A stretch of 64,000 bases of DNA from an uncultured Oscillospiraceae bacterium. Lineage in GTDB: Bacteria > Bacillota > Clostridia > Oscillospirales > Acutalibacteraceae. The notes below the pieces were generated by a model. It searched no databases. It had not been told where the DNA came from and saw only the letters and a program-made list of their open reading frames with translations. Positions 16,160 to 24,493 of the stretch are shown here, piece by piece. The stretch lies in the NCBI GenBank assembly GCA_900546265.1, contig URCA01000009.1, positions 44,616-108,615 on the forward strand, written 5' to 3'. The position numbers and the translations under genes are program-made. Numbering within the stretch: the stretch's first letter is position 1; each line of letters begins with the position of its first letter.

Positions 16160-17083
16160 ATGGGATGTGGTATTGTGGCGTTCCAAAAAGAGAAAGCGGT
16201 GAGGCGATACGGCAACACCAAAATGGGGTATCTGTTCATGTCCCCCTTCCTGGTGCTGTTCGCGCTGTTCACCATCGTGCCGGTGCTGATATCCTTGGCG
16301 CTGAGCCTGACCAACTACAATATGATGGAAACGCCCGACATCATCGGCATCACCAATTTCAAGCTGCTGATTTTGGACGACAAGGAGTTTCTCATCGCCC
16401 TGAAAAACACCCTGCTGTTCGCGGTGATTTCCGGCCCGATCTCCTTTTTTGCCTCCTTCATCATGGCGTGGCTCATCAGCAACCTGAAAAAGCTGCGCAA
16501 TGTGTTTTCCCTGGCCTTCTACGCCCCCTCCATCACGAGCGGGGTGGCCATGAGCACCGTCTGGCTCTATTTTTTCTCCTCCGACTCTTACGGACTTATC
16601 AATAACGTGCTCATCCGCATGGGGCTGATTTCCGAGCCTATCAAATGGACGCTGGATCCCCAGTACATATTGGGCGTGGTGGTGTTTATCTCCATTTGGA
16701 TGGGCATGGGCACCGGGTTCCTTACCTTTCTGGCCGGCCTGCAGGGGCTCAACGAGGAAATTTATGAGGCGGGAATGATCGACGGCATCCGCAATTCCGT
16801 GCAGGAGCTGTTCTATCTCACCCTGCCGCAGATGAAGCCCCAGCTGCTGTTTGGGGCCATCAACGGCACGGTGGCGGCCTTCGGGGTGTTCGATATCGCC
16901 GTGTCGGTAGCGGGGATGCCCAGCCCCAACTATGCGGCTCACACCATCGTGGCCCATTTGTACGATTACGCCTTCATCCGCTTCGACATGGGCTACGCCT
17001 CGGCGGTGGCGGTCATCCTGTTCCTGATGACCTTTGTGCTGGGCCGGGTGTTCATGAAGGTCTTCTCCTCCAAGGATCAGTGA
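16160..17083 (+). CDS. Sugar ABC importer permease (MalF branch)
   Basis: This membrane protein of up to 307 residues is the first permease of the second importer. It has six predicted spans, beginning LFMSPFLVLFALFTIVPVLI, and the EAA loop is IYEAGMIDGIRNSVQELFYL followed by TLPQMKP. The start is uncertain: ATG 16160 has no clear ribosome-binding site; GTG 16202 or ATG 16223 would give a more typical short N-terminus. It lies 65 bp after the binding-protein fusion, with repeat copy 3 in the gap, and 123 bp before the second permease. Confidence 0.9.
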   Translation: MGCGIVAFQKEKAVRRYGNTKMGYLFMSPFLVLFALFTIVPVLISLALSLTNYNMMETPDIIGITNFKLLILDDKEFLIALKNTLLFAVISGPISFFASFIMAWLISNLKKLRNVFSLAFYAPSITSGVAMSTVWLYFFSSDSYGLINNVLIRMGLISEPIKWTLDPQYILGVVVFISIWMGMGTGFLTFLAGLQGLNEEIYEAGMIDGIRNSVQELFYLTLPQMKPQLLFGAINGTVAAFGVFDIAVSVAGMPSPNYAAHTIVAHLYDYAFIRFDMGYASAVAVILFLMTFVLGRVFMKVFSSKDQ

Positions 17084-17206
17084 GGCCGGCGTGCTGTGGC
17101 ATGAAAAATCCCAAGCGGGATGGAACAGAACCGTTCGGCGGCCGCCCCGCATGGCGGAAGACGGTTCTTCCCATTCTATCTGTGCCTGAAAGGAAGGCGG
17201 TTTACT

Positions 17207-18103
17207 ATGGCAGCCGTCAAAGGCTTCAGCGTCCGTTTCCGCGGACGTCACCTGTTTTTTGTCAACGTTCCCAAGCTGGTGCTGTTTCTTTTCCTGGGGC
17301 TGCTGGTCTGCTTCACGGCGCTGCCCCTGGTCTATGTGGTGTCCACTGCCTTCAAGCCTATCGATGAGCTGTATCTGTTCCCGCCGCGCTTCTTTACCAG
17401 TAAGCCGACGCTGAACAATATGGCCAGCCTGTTCAGCGCCCTGGACAGCTCGGCGGTGCCCTTCTCCCGCTACATATTCAACAGTCTCTTCACCGCGACG
17501 GTGACGGTGATCCTCACGGTACTGGTGTCCTGCATGGCGGCTTACGGGCTGGTCAAGCACCGGCCCCGGGGCGGGGATTTCATCTTCAACCTCATCCTGG
17601 TGGCCCTCATGTTTTCCCCCCATGTCACCCAGATCCCCAACTACATGGTGGTGAAAACCCTGGGGCTTATCGATACCTATTGGGCGCTCATCGTGCCAAA
17701 GATCGCGGTGGCGTTCAACATCTTCCTGGTCAAGCAATTCCTGGAGCAGATGCCGGACGCGTACCTGGAGGCGGCACGGCTGGACGGGGCCAGCGAATGG
17801 GCCCTGTTCTGGAAAATCGTCATGCCGTACATCAAGCCCGCCTGGGCCACCCTGGTGGTTTTCTCCTTCGTGAGCAACTGGAACGACTATTTCAGCCCGT
17901 TGGTGTTCATCACGAAAACCTCGCTGAAAACCCTGCCCCTGGCGGTGCAGACCATCGCGGGCGGCCCGGGGGCGGCGGCGTTGGCCACGGCGGGGGCCAT
18001 GGCGGCCTCCACCCTGGTAATGACCCTGCCCACCATTATCGTGTATACCGTGATGCAGGGCCGCGTGCTGTCCACCATGGCCCATTCCGGCATCAAGGCG
18101 TAG
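17207..18103 (+). CDS. Sugar ABC importer permease (MalG branch)
   Basis: This 298-residue polytopic protein is the partner permease of the second importer. The first span reads LVLFLFLGLLVCFTALPLVY; the EAA loop is YLEAARLDGASEWALFWKIV followed by MPYIKP. AAAGGAAGG near 17189-17197 precedes ATG 17207, which gives a normal cytoplasmic N-terminus; an upstream in-frame start at 17120 would add 29 residues without membrane character and is not used. The NHL-protein gene follows after 38 bp, so the importer and the unusual NHL-Yip1-DUF5696 module are probably one transcript. Confidence 0.92.
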   Translation: MAAVKGFSVRFRGRHLFFVNVPKLVLFLFLGLLVCFTALPLVYVVSTAFKPIDELYLFPPRFFTSKPTLNNMASLFSALDSSAVPFSRYIFNSLFTATVTVILTVLVSCMAAYGLVKHRPRGGDFIFNLILVALMFSPHVTQIPNYMVVKTLGLIDTYWALIVPKIAVAFNIFLVKQFLEQMPDAYLEAARLDGASEWALFWKIVMPYIKPAWATLVVFSFVSNWNDYFSPLVFITKTSLKTLPLAVQTIAGGPGAAALATAGAMAASTLVMTLPTIIVYTVMQGRVLSTMAHSGIKA

Positions 18104-18141
18104 CCGCCCCACGGACAGGCGGCTGGAAAGGACTGGTACTC

Positions 18142-19578
18142 TTGAGAAGAACATGGCGGGCGGCGGCCGCGGCTTCGGCTCTCACTCTCCTGCTTGGAGG
18201 CGGCGCGCAGGCGCTGGGCACCATGGATTACGTGCTGGATACCGACGGCAAAACCCGGATCCCCACCCCTGTGACCCATCAAATTGAGACCGTGGTCGGG
18301 TATCTGGGGCCTCAGGGCGGCAGCCTGAACAAGCCGTCGGATCTCTATATTGACAGCCAGGACAACGTGTATATCGCCGATACCGGCAACAACCGCGTGG
18401 TCCAGCTGGATAAGGACGGGCGGTTCGTACGCAGCTATACCGACGCGGGCCGGCTGAACGCGCCGGAAGGGGTGTATGTGGACGAGGACGGGGACGTGTA
18501 CGTCGGGGACACCCAGAACGAGCGGATCGTTCATCTCGATCCGGTCGACGGCTTTATCGAGGAATTCGTCAAGCCCCAGTCCGACATGCTGGAGGAAAGC
18601 ATGGATTTCCAGGTGGGGCGGCTTGGCATCAGCCCCCAGGGGTATATTTATCTCATCAAGGGCCAGCATTTCATGACCATCGACGCGGAAAACGCGTTCA
18701 AGGGCTATGTGGGCGCCAACGAGCTGGGCTTCAGCCTGACCCGGATCCTGATACGGATGTTCGCCTCGCGGGAGCAGCAGAGCAAGCTGCTCAAGGAGGA
18801 GCCTCCGGCCTACAATTCCTTCGACATCGGGGACGACGGCATGGTTTACGCCACCACGGTGGAGGGGAAGACCAGCGGCCAAATCCGGAAAATCAACGCC
18901 GTGGGCAAAAACATTTTCCCGGAGAAAGCCTATGGCGAAACCTATTTTAACGAGCATACCAACGTCTACAACAATCCCCGCTTCATCGACGTGGCGGTGG
19001 GGGCCGGCGGGCTGGTGTATGTACTGGAGGGGTATTCCTCCCAGGTATACGCCTACGACCCGGAAGGCAACCTGCTGGCGGTGTTCGGCGGGGAGGGCAA
19101 GGTGAAGGGCCGGTTCCAGGCGCCCAAGGCGCTGGATGTGAACAGCGCGGGGGATGTGTTCGTGCTGGACGGGGCCACCGGCTATATCCACCGGTTCGCC
19201 CGCACCGACTTTATGGACAACGTGGCGGGCGCGGTGGCCGCCTATGAGAGCGGCGATTACACCGGCGCTTATGATAAATGGAACCAGGTGCTGCGCATCG
19301 ACGTCAACTATCCGGTGGCCAACCGGGGCATCGCCCAGGCCCTGTACAAGGACGGGAAGATGGAGGAGGCCATGGCCTATTACGAGCTGGCGGACAGCAA
19401 GGACGGCTACGGCGAGGCGTTCGCCGAGTACCGGTATCAGAAATTCCGGGCGTATTTTGGCTGGGTCGTGCTGGCGGCGGCCGTGCTGGCGGTGGGGATT
19501 ATCCTGCTGGTATGGCGGCTCAAAGCCGGCGCGGATCGGTATGTGCGCCGGTATTTCAGCGGAGGTGATCGCTCATGA
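18142..19578 (+). CDS. Secreted NHL-repeat beta-propeller with C-terminal membrane anchor
   Basis: This 478-residue protein begins at TTG 18142 after GGAAAGGA; this start places a signal peptide (TWRAAAAASALTLLLGGGAQ) at the N-terminus. Residues 50-350 contain NHL-type propeller repeats, for example NVYIADTGNNRVVQLD and DVYVGDTQNERIVHLD. A short TPR-like helical section follows (GDYTGAYDKWNQVLRI, DGKMEEAMAYYELA), then one membrane span (FGWVVLAAAVLAVGIILLVW) and a basic tail. NHL propellers bind proteins or glycans; no enzymatic residues are evident. Its stop overlaps the start of the Yip1-type gene (ATGA), which means translational coupling. A role as an extracellular scaffold or sensor for the adjacent importers is inference only. 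Confidence 0.8.
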   Translation: MRRTWRAAAAASALTLLLGGGAQALGTMDYVLDTDGKTRIPTPVTHQIETVVGYLGPQGGSLNKPSDLYIDSQDNVYIADTGNNRVVQLDKDGRFVRSYTDAGRLNAPEGVYVDEDGDVYVGDTQNERIVHLDPVDGFIEEFVKPQSDMLEESMDFQVGRLGISPQGYIYLIKGQHFMTIDAENAFKGYVGANELGFSLTRILIRMFASREQQSKLLKEEPPAYNSFDIGDDGMVYATTVEGKTSGQIRKINAVGKNIFPEKAYGETYFNEHTNVYNNPRFIDVAVGAGGLVYVLEGYSSQVYAYDPEGNLLAVFGGEGKVKGRFQAPKALDVNSAGDVFVLDGATGYIHRFARTDFMDNVAGAVAAYESGDYTGAYDKWNQVLRIDVNYPVANRGIAQALYKDGKMEEAMAYYELADSKDGYGEAFAEYRYQKFRAYFGWVVLAAAVLAVGIILLVWRLKAGADRYVRRYFSGGDRS

Positions 19579-20228
19579 GAGGCAGGCTGCTGAGACTGGG
19601 AGAAAACAGCGTGGCGGGTAAAATGCTCCTCATTGTGTTTCATCCGCTGGACTGCATGGATATCATCAAGCGGGAGAAAAAGCAGGCCCGCCTCTGGGTG
19701 GTGCCGGTGCTGTACCTGCTGGCCTTCCTGGTGAACTACGCGTACATTTTTCTGGTGCATTTTCCGCTGGAATCCAAAAATCCTGCCGACGCAAGTCTCC
19801 TGCTGGAGGCGGCGATGGTGATCGTGCCTCTGTTCAGCTGGGTGGTGGGCAGTTACCTGATGACCGCCATCACCAGCGGGGAAAGCACCTTTCTCGAAAG
19901 CCTGGTCGCCTCCGCCTATGCGCTGGTGCCCTATATTGTGCTCACCCCCCTGATGGCCCTTTCCTCCAACCTGCTCGGAAGCGGGGAAGCAGGGGTATAC
20001 CGGGCGCTGCGGGTTATCGTTCTGCTGTGGGTGCTCCTGCTGCTGCTGCTGGCGCTGCAGCGGCTCAACGACTACAGCCTGAAGAAAACCGTGGGGGTGG
20101 CCGTTTTGTCGGCGGCGGCGGTCATCGTCCTGTGGGCGGTCTGCCTGCTGCTGTTCTCCCTGACGGTGCAGTTCGTCACCTTTTTCACCGGCATCGGCGG
20201 GGAAATCCAACTGAAATTTTTCACATAA
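19575..20228 (+). CDS. Yip1-family-like integral membrane protein
   Basis: This 217-residue protein has about five hydrophobic spans (VVPVLYLLAFLVNYAYIFLV, AMVIVPLFSWVVGSYLM, ASAYALVPYIVLTPLMAL, VIVLLWVLLLLLLAL, VIVLWAVCLLLFSLTV) and the N-terminal signature IVFHPLDCMDIIKREKK, both typical of bacterial Yip1-domain proteins. Biochemical function in bacteria is unknown. It overlaps the NHL gene by 4 bp and lies 13 bp before the DUF5696-like gene, so all three are very probably made together. I recall Yip1-type genes next to DUF5696 and sugar importers in other Firmicutes, which supports a functional unit, but I cannot verify this here. Confidence 0.75.
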   Translation: MRGRLLRLGENSVAGKMLLIVFHPLDCMDIIKREKKQARLWVVPVLYLLAFLVNYAYIFLVHFPLESKNPADASLLLEAAMVIVPLFSWVVGSYLMTAITSGESTFLESLVASAYALVPYIVLTPLMALSSNLLGSGEAGVYRALRVIVLLWVLLLLLLALQRLNDYSLKKTVGVAVLSAAAVIVLWAVCLLLFSLTVQFVTFFTGIGGEIQLKFFT

Positions 20229-20241
20229 GGAGGGCGGGGAC

Positions 20242-22485
20242 ATGCGACGACTGAAACGATGGCTTTCCGTGCTGCTGACCGCCGCCCTGCTAGCGGCGGG
20301 GGCCGCGGGCTTTACTAGGGCGGAAAACGACGACAATCCGCCCCCCGACGGGTTCGCCACCTGGGAGGACTATTTCAACAGCCTCATCTCCGGCGGCAGC
20401 GAGACCGAGGTGCCGGTGCCGCCCCTGGAGCAGATGCATCTGGCGGGGGAGAACGAGAACTTCGCGTTTTACTATCACGAGGAGGGAGCCGACGCCTACA
20501 TCCTCGACAAGCGGGAGGGCAAGCTGTGGAGCACCGCGGTCCATCCCGATACTATGGACACCACCGGCATGACCCCGGCAGTGAAAACCGCCCTGCTGGA
20601 GGTGGGCGTGGCGGATAAGGAGGGGGTCATTACCACCCTGACGCTGACCTCCGCCGCCACGGAGGGCTTTACCCTGTCTCCCGCTTATGGAGATGGCCGG
20701 GTGACGCTGACCGTGGAGGTGAAGGACACAGGGGTGTCCTTCGCGCTGGACATGTGGATCGACAAGGAGGGCTTCAACTGCTCCCTGCCGGACGACGCGG
20801 TGCGGGAAACCGGGGAGGGCCGGCTTGTGTATGTCACGCCTCTGCCCGCCTTCGGCGCGGCCGGCGGGCAGGAGGACGGCTACATCTTCTACCCCGACGG
20901 CAGCGGCGCCCTCATCGATATCAAGCCCTATCCGCTGCCCACCTCCGAGGCCTATTCCTACCCCCTGTACGGCCCGGCGGACGCGGATCTCGACCTGCTC
21001 GAGCAGAACCGCGAGCAGGATATTCAAAACCTGATGCTGCCGGTGTTCGGTATCAAACACACCAGCGGCGGGTTCCTGGCCGCGGTGACGGCAGGGGAGG
21101 AGACCGCCACTCTCCACATGGCCATGGATAAGGTTTACCGGGCGTATTTTCAGTTCGATTATCGGAAATATGCGACGGTGGAATACAATTTCACGGGCAA
21201 TGTGTTCGACACCAAAACCCTCAGCGAGCTGATTCCCGACCGGACGGCCGGCGATCGCACCGTCAAATATTTCCTGCTCGGCGGGACGGCCAACACCTAT
21301 TCCGACATGGCGGCGGCCTACCGGGGCTACCTCATGGAGACCGGCGTGCTCAAAAAGAGGGCGGCCGGGGACGGCGTGCCCCTGTCGGTGGAATTTTTCA
21401 TGGGCATCCCCTCCAACGGCTTTTTCACCAAGAAGATGGAGACGCTGACCTCCTTCTCCCAGGCGGAGTCGATTCTCGGGGATTTGCGGCAGGCGGGGGT
21501 GAACCGTCTGGAGGTGTCCCTGTCCGGCTGGTGCCAGGGCGGCTACGATATGCTGCCCACCCGGCCGAAGGCGGAGGGCAAGCTGGGCGGCAGCAGCGGC
21601 CTGAGCTCGCTGGCCGTCGCCTGCGCCGAGGGCGGGGTGAACCTGTTCGCCAACATGGATTTCCTCTACGCCCGCGACGGGGTGGGAAAATTCAACGCCA
21701 AAAAAGACACCATCCGCGACCGGCTGGGCAAGCTGATTACCGACAAGGAGGAAGAGCTGTACCTGCTCAACCCAGCCCGCACCCTGCGCGGCAGTCTGGA
21801 TAAGGCACTGGACGGGCTGGACAGCCGGATTTCCCTCCATCTTCTCTCGGTGGGGAGCGTGGCCGTGCCCGACGTGCAGCGGAACGCCTACACCGACCGC
21901 AAGGCGGCGGTGGAGGCCTACCGCGAGAACCTGGCGGTTCTGGCCGGCAAGCGGAAGAATCTGGCGGTAGGGGGCGGCAATGCCTATGTTCTGCCCTACG
22001 CCACCCGCCTGTACGATATCCCGGATAAGGATTCCGGCTATTATCAGAACAGCGCCGCCGTGCCTTTCTATCAGATGGTGGTGCACGGCTGTGTGGACTA
22101 CAGCTCGCTGGCGGGCAACCTGTCCTACAACGACGCCTACCAGAAGCTGCGCTGGGTGGAAACGGGGAGCATCCCCCATTTCCTCATCACCCATGAAAAC
22201 CCCATCCGGCTGAAGGAAACCAGCTACAACCGGATTTTCTCCTCCCAGTACACTGCCTGGAAGGAGGCCATGACCGCCGTTTATCAGGAGTTTAACCAGC
22301 GGCTGTCCGGCGTGTGGAACCAGACCATCGAGCGGCACGACCGGCTGAGCGCCGATGTGGTGCGCCTGACCTACGGCGACGGCAGCCGCACGTACATCAA
22401 CTACGGCGACAGCGCCGCCCAGGCGGACGGGCAGACCATCCCGGCTATGGACTACGTCGTGATCGGGGCAGGAGGGACGCCATGA
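20242..22485 (+). CDS. Secreted DUF5696-like protein, probable glycoside-hydrolase fold
   Basis: This 747-residue exported protein has the signal peptide LKRWLSVLLTAALLAAGAAG, then NFAFYYHEEGADAYILDKRE and a long beta-sandwich to about residue 330. A central section of alternating strands and helices follows (VPLSVEFFMGIPSNGFF, VNRLEVSLSGWCQGGYDMLP, GGVNLFANMDFLYARDG), then a C-terminal beta-sandwich. The layout recalls glycoside hydrolases with a mutarotase-like domain before a TIM barrel, such as GH101/GH129, but no catalytic pair can be named with confidence. I assign the DUF5696 label from recalled resemblance and gene context. AAGGAGG precedes ATG 20242. The last bases overlap the next permease start (ATGA). 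Confidence 0.7.
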   Translation: MRRLKRWLSVLLTAALLAAGAAGFTRAENDDNPPPDGFATWEDYFNSLISGGSETEVPVPPLEQMHLAGENENFAFYYHEEGADAYILDKREGKLWSTAVHPDTMDTTGMTPAVKTALLEVGVADKEGVITTLTLTSAATEGFTLSPAYGDGRVTLTVEVKDTGVSFALDMWIDKEGFNCSLPDDAVRETGEGRLVYVTPLPAFGAAGGQEDGYIFYPDGSGALIDIKPYPLPTSEAYSYPLYGPADADLDLLEQNREQDIQNLMLPVFGIKHTSGGFLAAVTAGEETATLHMAMDKVYRAYFQFDYRKYATVEYNFTGNVFDTKTLSELIPDRTAGDRTVKYFLLGGTANTYSDMAAAYRGYLMETGVLKKRAAGDGVPLSVEFFMGIPSNGFFTKKMETLTSFSQAESILGDLRQAGVNRLEVSLSGWCQGGYDMLPTRPKAEGKLGGSSGLSSLAVACAEGGVNLFANMDFLYARDGVGKFNAKKDTIRDRLGKLITDKEEELYLLNPARTLRGSLDKALDGLDSRISLHLLSVGSVAVPDVQRNAYTDRKAAVEAYRENLAVLAGKRKNLAVGGGNAYVLPYATRLYDIPDKDSGYYQNSAAVPFYQMVVHGCVDYSSLAGNLSYNDAYQKLRWVETGSIPHFLITHENPIRLKETSYNRIFSSQYTAWKEAMTAVYQEFNQRLSGVWNQTIERHDRLSADVVRLTYGDGSRTYINYGDSAAQADGQTIPAMDYVVIGAGGTP

Positions 22486-23360
22486 AACTGAACATGAAAC
22501 AGCGCCGGAGCCTGGCCGGGTGGTGCTTTGTCTCCCCCTGGGTGCTGGGCGGCCTGGTGCTTCTGGTGTTCCCCCTGGGATATTCTCTGGTGCTCAGCTT
22601 CATCCGCCTGAAAAACAACGGCTGGCAGGGGGCCTCCTTCGCCGGCTGGGCCCATTACCAAAAGGCCTTTGTCTCGGACATTGAGTTTGTGCCCAAATTT
22701 CTGGCCGTGGTCAAGGATACCCTCATCAATACCCCCATGATCCTCATTGTGTCCCTGCTGATTGCCATCATGCTCAGCCGGGACATCAAGGCCCGCGGCT
22801 TTTTCCGCACCATATTTTTCCTGCCTGTTCTGCTGGGCACCGGCTTCGTCATGGAGCAGATCCTCGGGCAGAACGTGGATCAGCAGGCCATGGAGGTGGC
22901 GCGGGGTATTCTGCTGCCGCCGCAGGTGCAGGGGTATCTCGGCCCCGACGTCACCGGCTATATCCTGGAGTTTTTCAACCGGATCACCATGGTCATGTGG
23001 AAATCCGGTGTGCAGATTATCATCGCCCTCGCGGGGCTGCAGGGCATTTCGGCCTCCCTGTACGAATCCGGCCGGGTGGACGGCGCCACCGAGTGGGAAA
23101 TGTTCTGGAAAATCACCCTGCCCATGATGTCCCCCATCCTGCTGCTCAATACGGTGTACACCATCGTGGTGTCTATGACCGACAGCGGAGGCATCGTCGA
23201 CTATATCGTGGCCAAGGCGTTCAACAGCACCCCCATTCAGTTCGAGTATTCGGCGGCCCTGGGCTGGATTTACTTCGCGTTCATCCTGCTGCTGGTGCTG
23301 GCGGTGTTCCTGGTCTTCCGGCCCTTTGTGAACCGGGCGGCCGACAATAAGAGAGGATAG
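22482..23360 (+). CDS. Sugar ABC importer permease (LplB/MalF branch)
   Basis: This 292-residue membrane protein is the first permease of the third importer. Spans include FVSPWVLGGLVLLVFPLGYS and LGWIYFAFILLLVLAVFLVF; the EAA loop is LYESGRVDGATEWEMFWKI followed by TLPMMSP. A polar insertion before the loop (PPQVQGYLGPDVTGYILEFF) matches the architecture of the permease at the left window edge, so the two systems are related by duplication. ATG 22482 follows GGAGG and overlaps the previous stop, coupling it to the DUF5696-like gene. Confidence 0.92.
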   Translation: MKLNMKQRRSLAGWCFVSPWVLGGLVLLVFPLGYSLVLSFIRLKNNGWQGASFAGWAHYQKAFVSDIEFVPKFLAVVKDTLINTPMILIVSLLIAIMLSRDIKARGFFRTIFFLPVLLGTGFVMEQILGQNVDQQAMEVARGILLPPQVQGYLGPDVTGYILEFFNRITMVMWKSGVQIIIALAGLQGISASLYESGRVDGATEWEMFWKITLPMMSPILLLNTVYTIVVSMTDSGGIVDYIVAKAFNSTPIQFEYSAALGWIYFAFILLLVLAVFLVFRPFVNRAADNKRG

Positions 23361-23372
23361 GAGGAAGCGGCT

Positions 23373-24302
23373 ATGTCGGATAAAACCGCGGCTGTCCGCA
23401 CCCTGCGGCGGGTGTTCACCGCCAAGCGCGTCGTGCGGTTGGTCATGTATGTCTTTTTGCTGGATTTGATGTTCGTCTTCCTCTATCCCTTTCTGTACAT
23501 GCTCATTACGTCCATCAAGTCCCCGGAGGACGTGATGGACGTGACAGTGAACTGGCTGGTCAACCAGGTGTATGTGCACAACTACGCCCTGTCCTGGGAG
23601 GCCCTGCAATATCCGGTCACCCTGCTGCGCACCGTGTTCCTGGTGGTGGTCTGCACCTTGGGGCATCTGATTGCCTGCTCGCTGGTGGGCTACGGGTTCG
23701 CCCGGTTCGAGTTCCGGGGCAAAGGGGTGCTGTTCATTTTCCTGCTGCTGGCCATCATCGTCCCGCCCCAGACCATCGTCACCCCGCTATACATGATATA
23801 CGCCGGTATCGGCATCACCAACACCATGCTGCCCCTCATCCTGCCCACCTGGCTGGGCTTGGGGCTCAAGGGCGGGCTGTTCATCTTCCTGTTCCGGCAG
23901 TTTTATCTCTCCCTGCCCCGCTCCCTGGAGGAGGCGGCCAACATCGACGGCTGCGGCTTTTTCAGCACCTATTTCCGCATCGCCCTGCCGGCCTCCCGCT
24001 CCTCCGTCATGGTCTGTCTGGTGCTCAGCCTGGTCTGGCATTGGAACGACTATTTCGAGCCCACTCTGTTCATCCATCCGGACAAGAAGCTCCTGCCCAT
24101 GATGCTGCCCGGCATTTACACCATTATGAACGGCGGCGGCAGCCTGGACATGTCCGGCGCCGGGGGCCTCGGGGACGTATATACCGAGGCCGTGGGCATG
24201 GCGGCCACCGTTCTGGTGGTGCTGCCGGTCTTTCTTGCCTACATGTTCCTGCAAAAGCAGTTCATCCAGGGCGTGGAGCGCAGCGGCATCACCGGCGAAT
24301 AA
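23373..24302 (+). CDS. Sugar ABC importer permease (MalG/UgpE branch)
   Basis: This 309-residue polytopic protein completes the permease pair of the third importer. The first span follows RRVFTAKRVVRLVMYVFLLD; the EAA loop is LEEAANIDGCGFFSTYFRI followed by ALPASR, nearly the same as in the permease at 624. AGGAGG precedes ATG 23373, 12 bp after the partner gene. The binding protein follows after a 191-base gap with its own candidate promoter, so it may be expressed at a different level. Confidence 0.92.
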   Translation: MSDKTAAVRTLRRVFTAKRVVRLVMYVFLLDLMFVFLYPFLYMLITSIKSPEDVMDVTVNWLVNQVYVHNYALSWEALQYPVTLLRTVFLVVVCTLGHLIACSLVGYGFARFEFRGKGVLFIFLLLAIIVPPQTIVTPLYMIYAGIGITNTMLPLILPTWLGLGLKGGLFIFLFRQFYLSLPRSLEEAANIDGCGFFSTYFRIALPASRSSVMVCLVLSLVWHWNDYFEPTLFIHPDKKLLPMMLPGIYTIMNGGGSLDMSGAGGLGDVYTEAVGMAATVLVVLPVFLAYMFLQKQFIQGVERSGITGE

Positions 24303-24310
24303 TCCTTCCT

Positions 24311-24373
24311 GCAAGATTGTGCGGGTGCTGAGCAAGTTAGGCGATTCCTATTCCGGCGATTCTGTGTTAAAAT
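24311..24373 (+). promoter_or_regulatory. Regulatory region of the third binding-protein gene
   Basis: GCAAGATTGTGC (24311-24322), a motif also found before other operons here, lies about 45 bases upstream of a weak promoter whose -10 box is TAAAAT (near 24368-24373). The -35 box is poor, as expected for an activator-dependent promoter. Confidence 0.4.
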
Positions 24374-24493
24374 GATAAGGAAATCATCAGGTAACCGCGC
24401 GAAGTTGGAGGATTTATCCAACGCATTCCCGCCGCGGGGGCGTCGAGCCGGTTTTGTCCGCCGCCGCCGTCAGAGCAAAATAAGGAGGAAGAC

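Noticed and set aside
17680..18141. Upstream extension of the NHL protein frame into the permease gene
   Set aside because: It overlaps the permease in another frame; TTG 18142 with GGAAAGGA gives a proper signal peptide.
16139..18154. Minus-strand open frame of 671 codons
   Set aside because: It is antisense to two clear permeases; the His/Gln/Gly-rich translation has no domain.
20290..22338. Minus-strand open frame of 682 codons
   Set aside because: It mirrors the DUF5696-like gene, which has a signal peptide, a ribosome-binding site and coupling to its neighbours.
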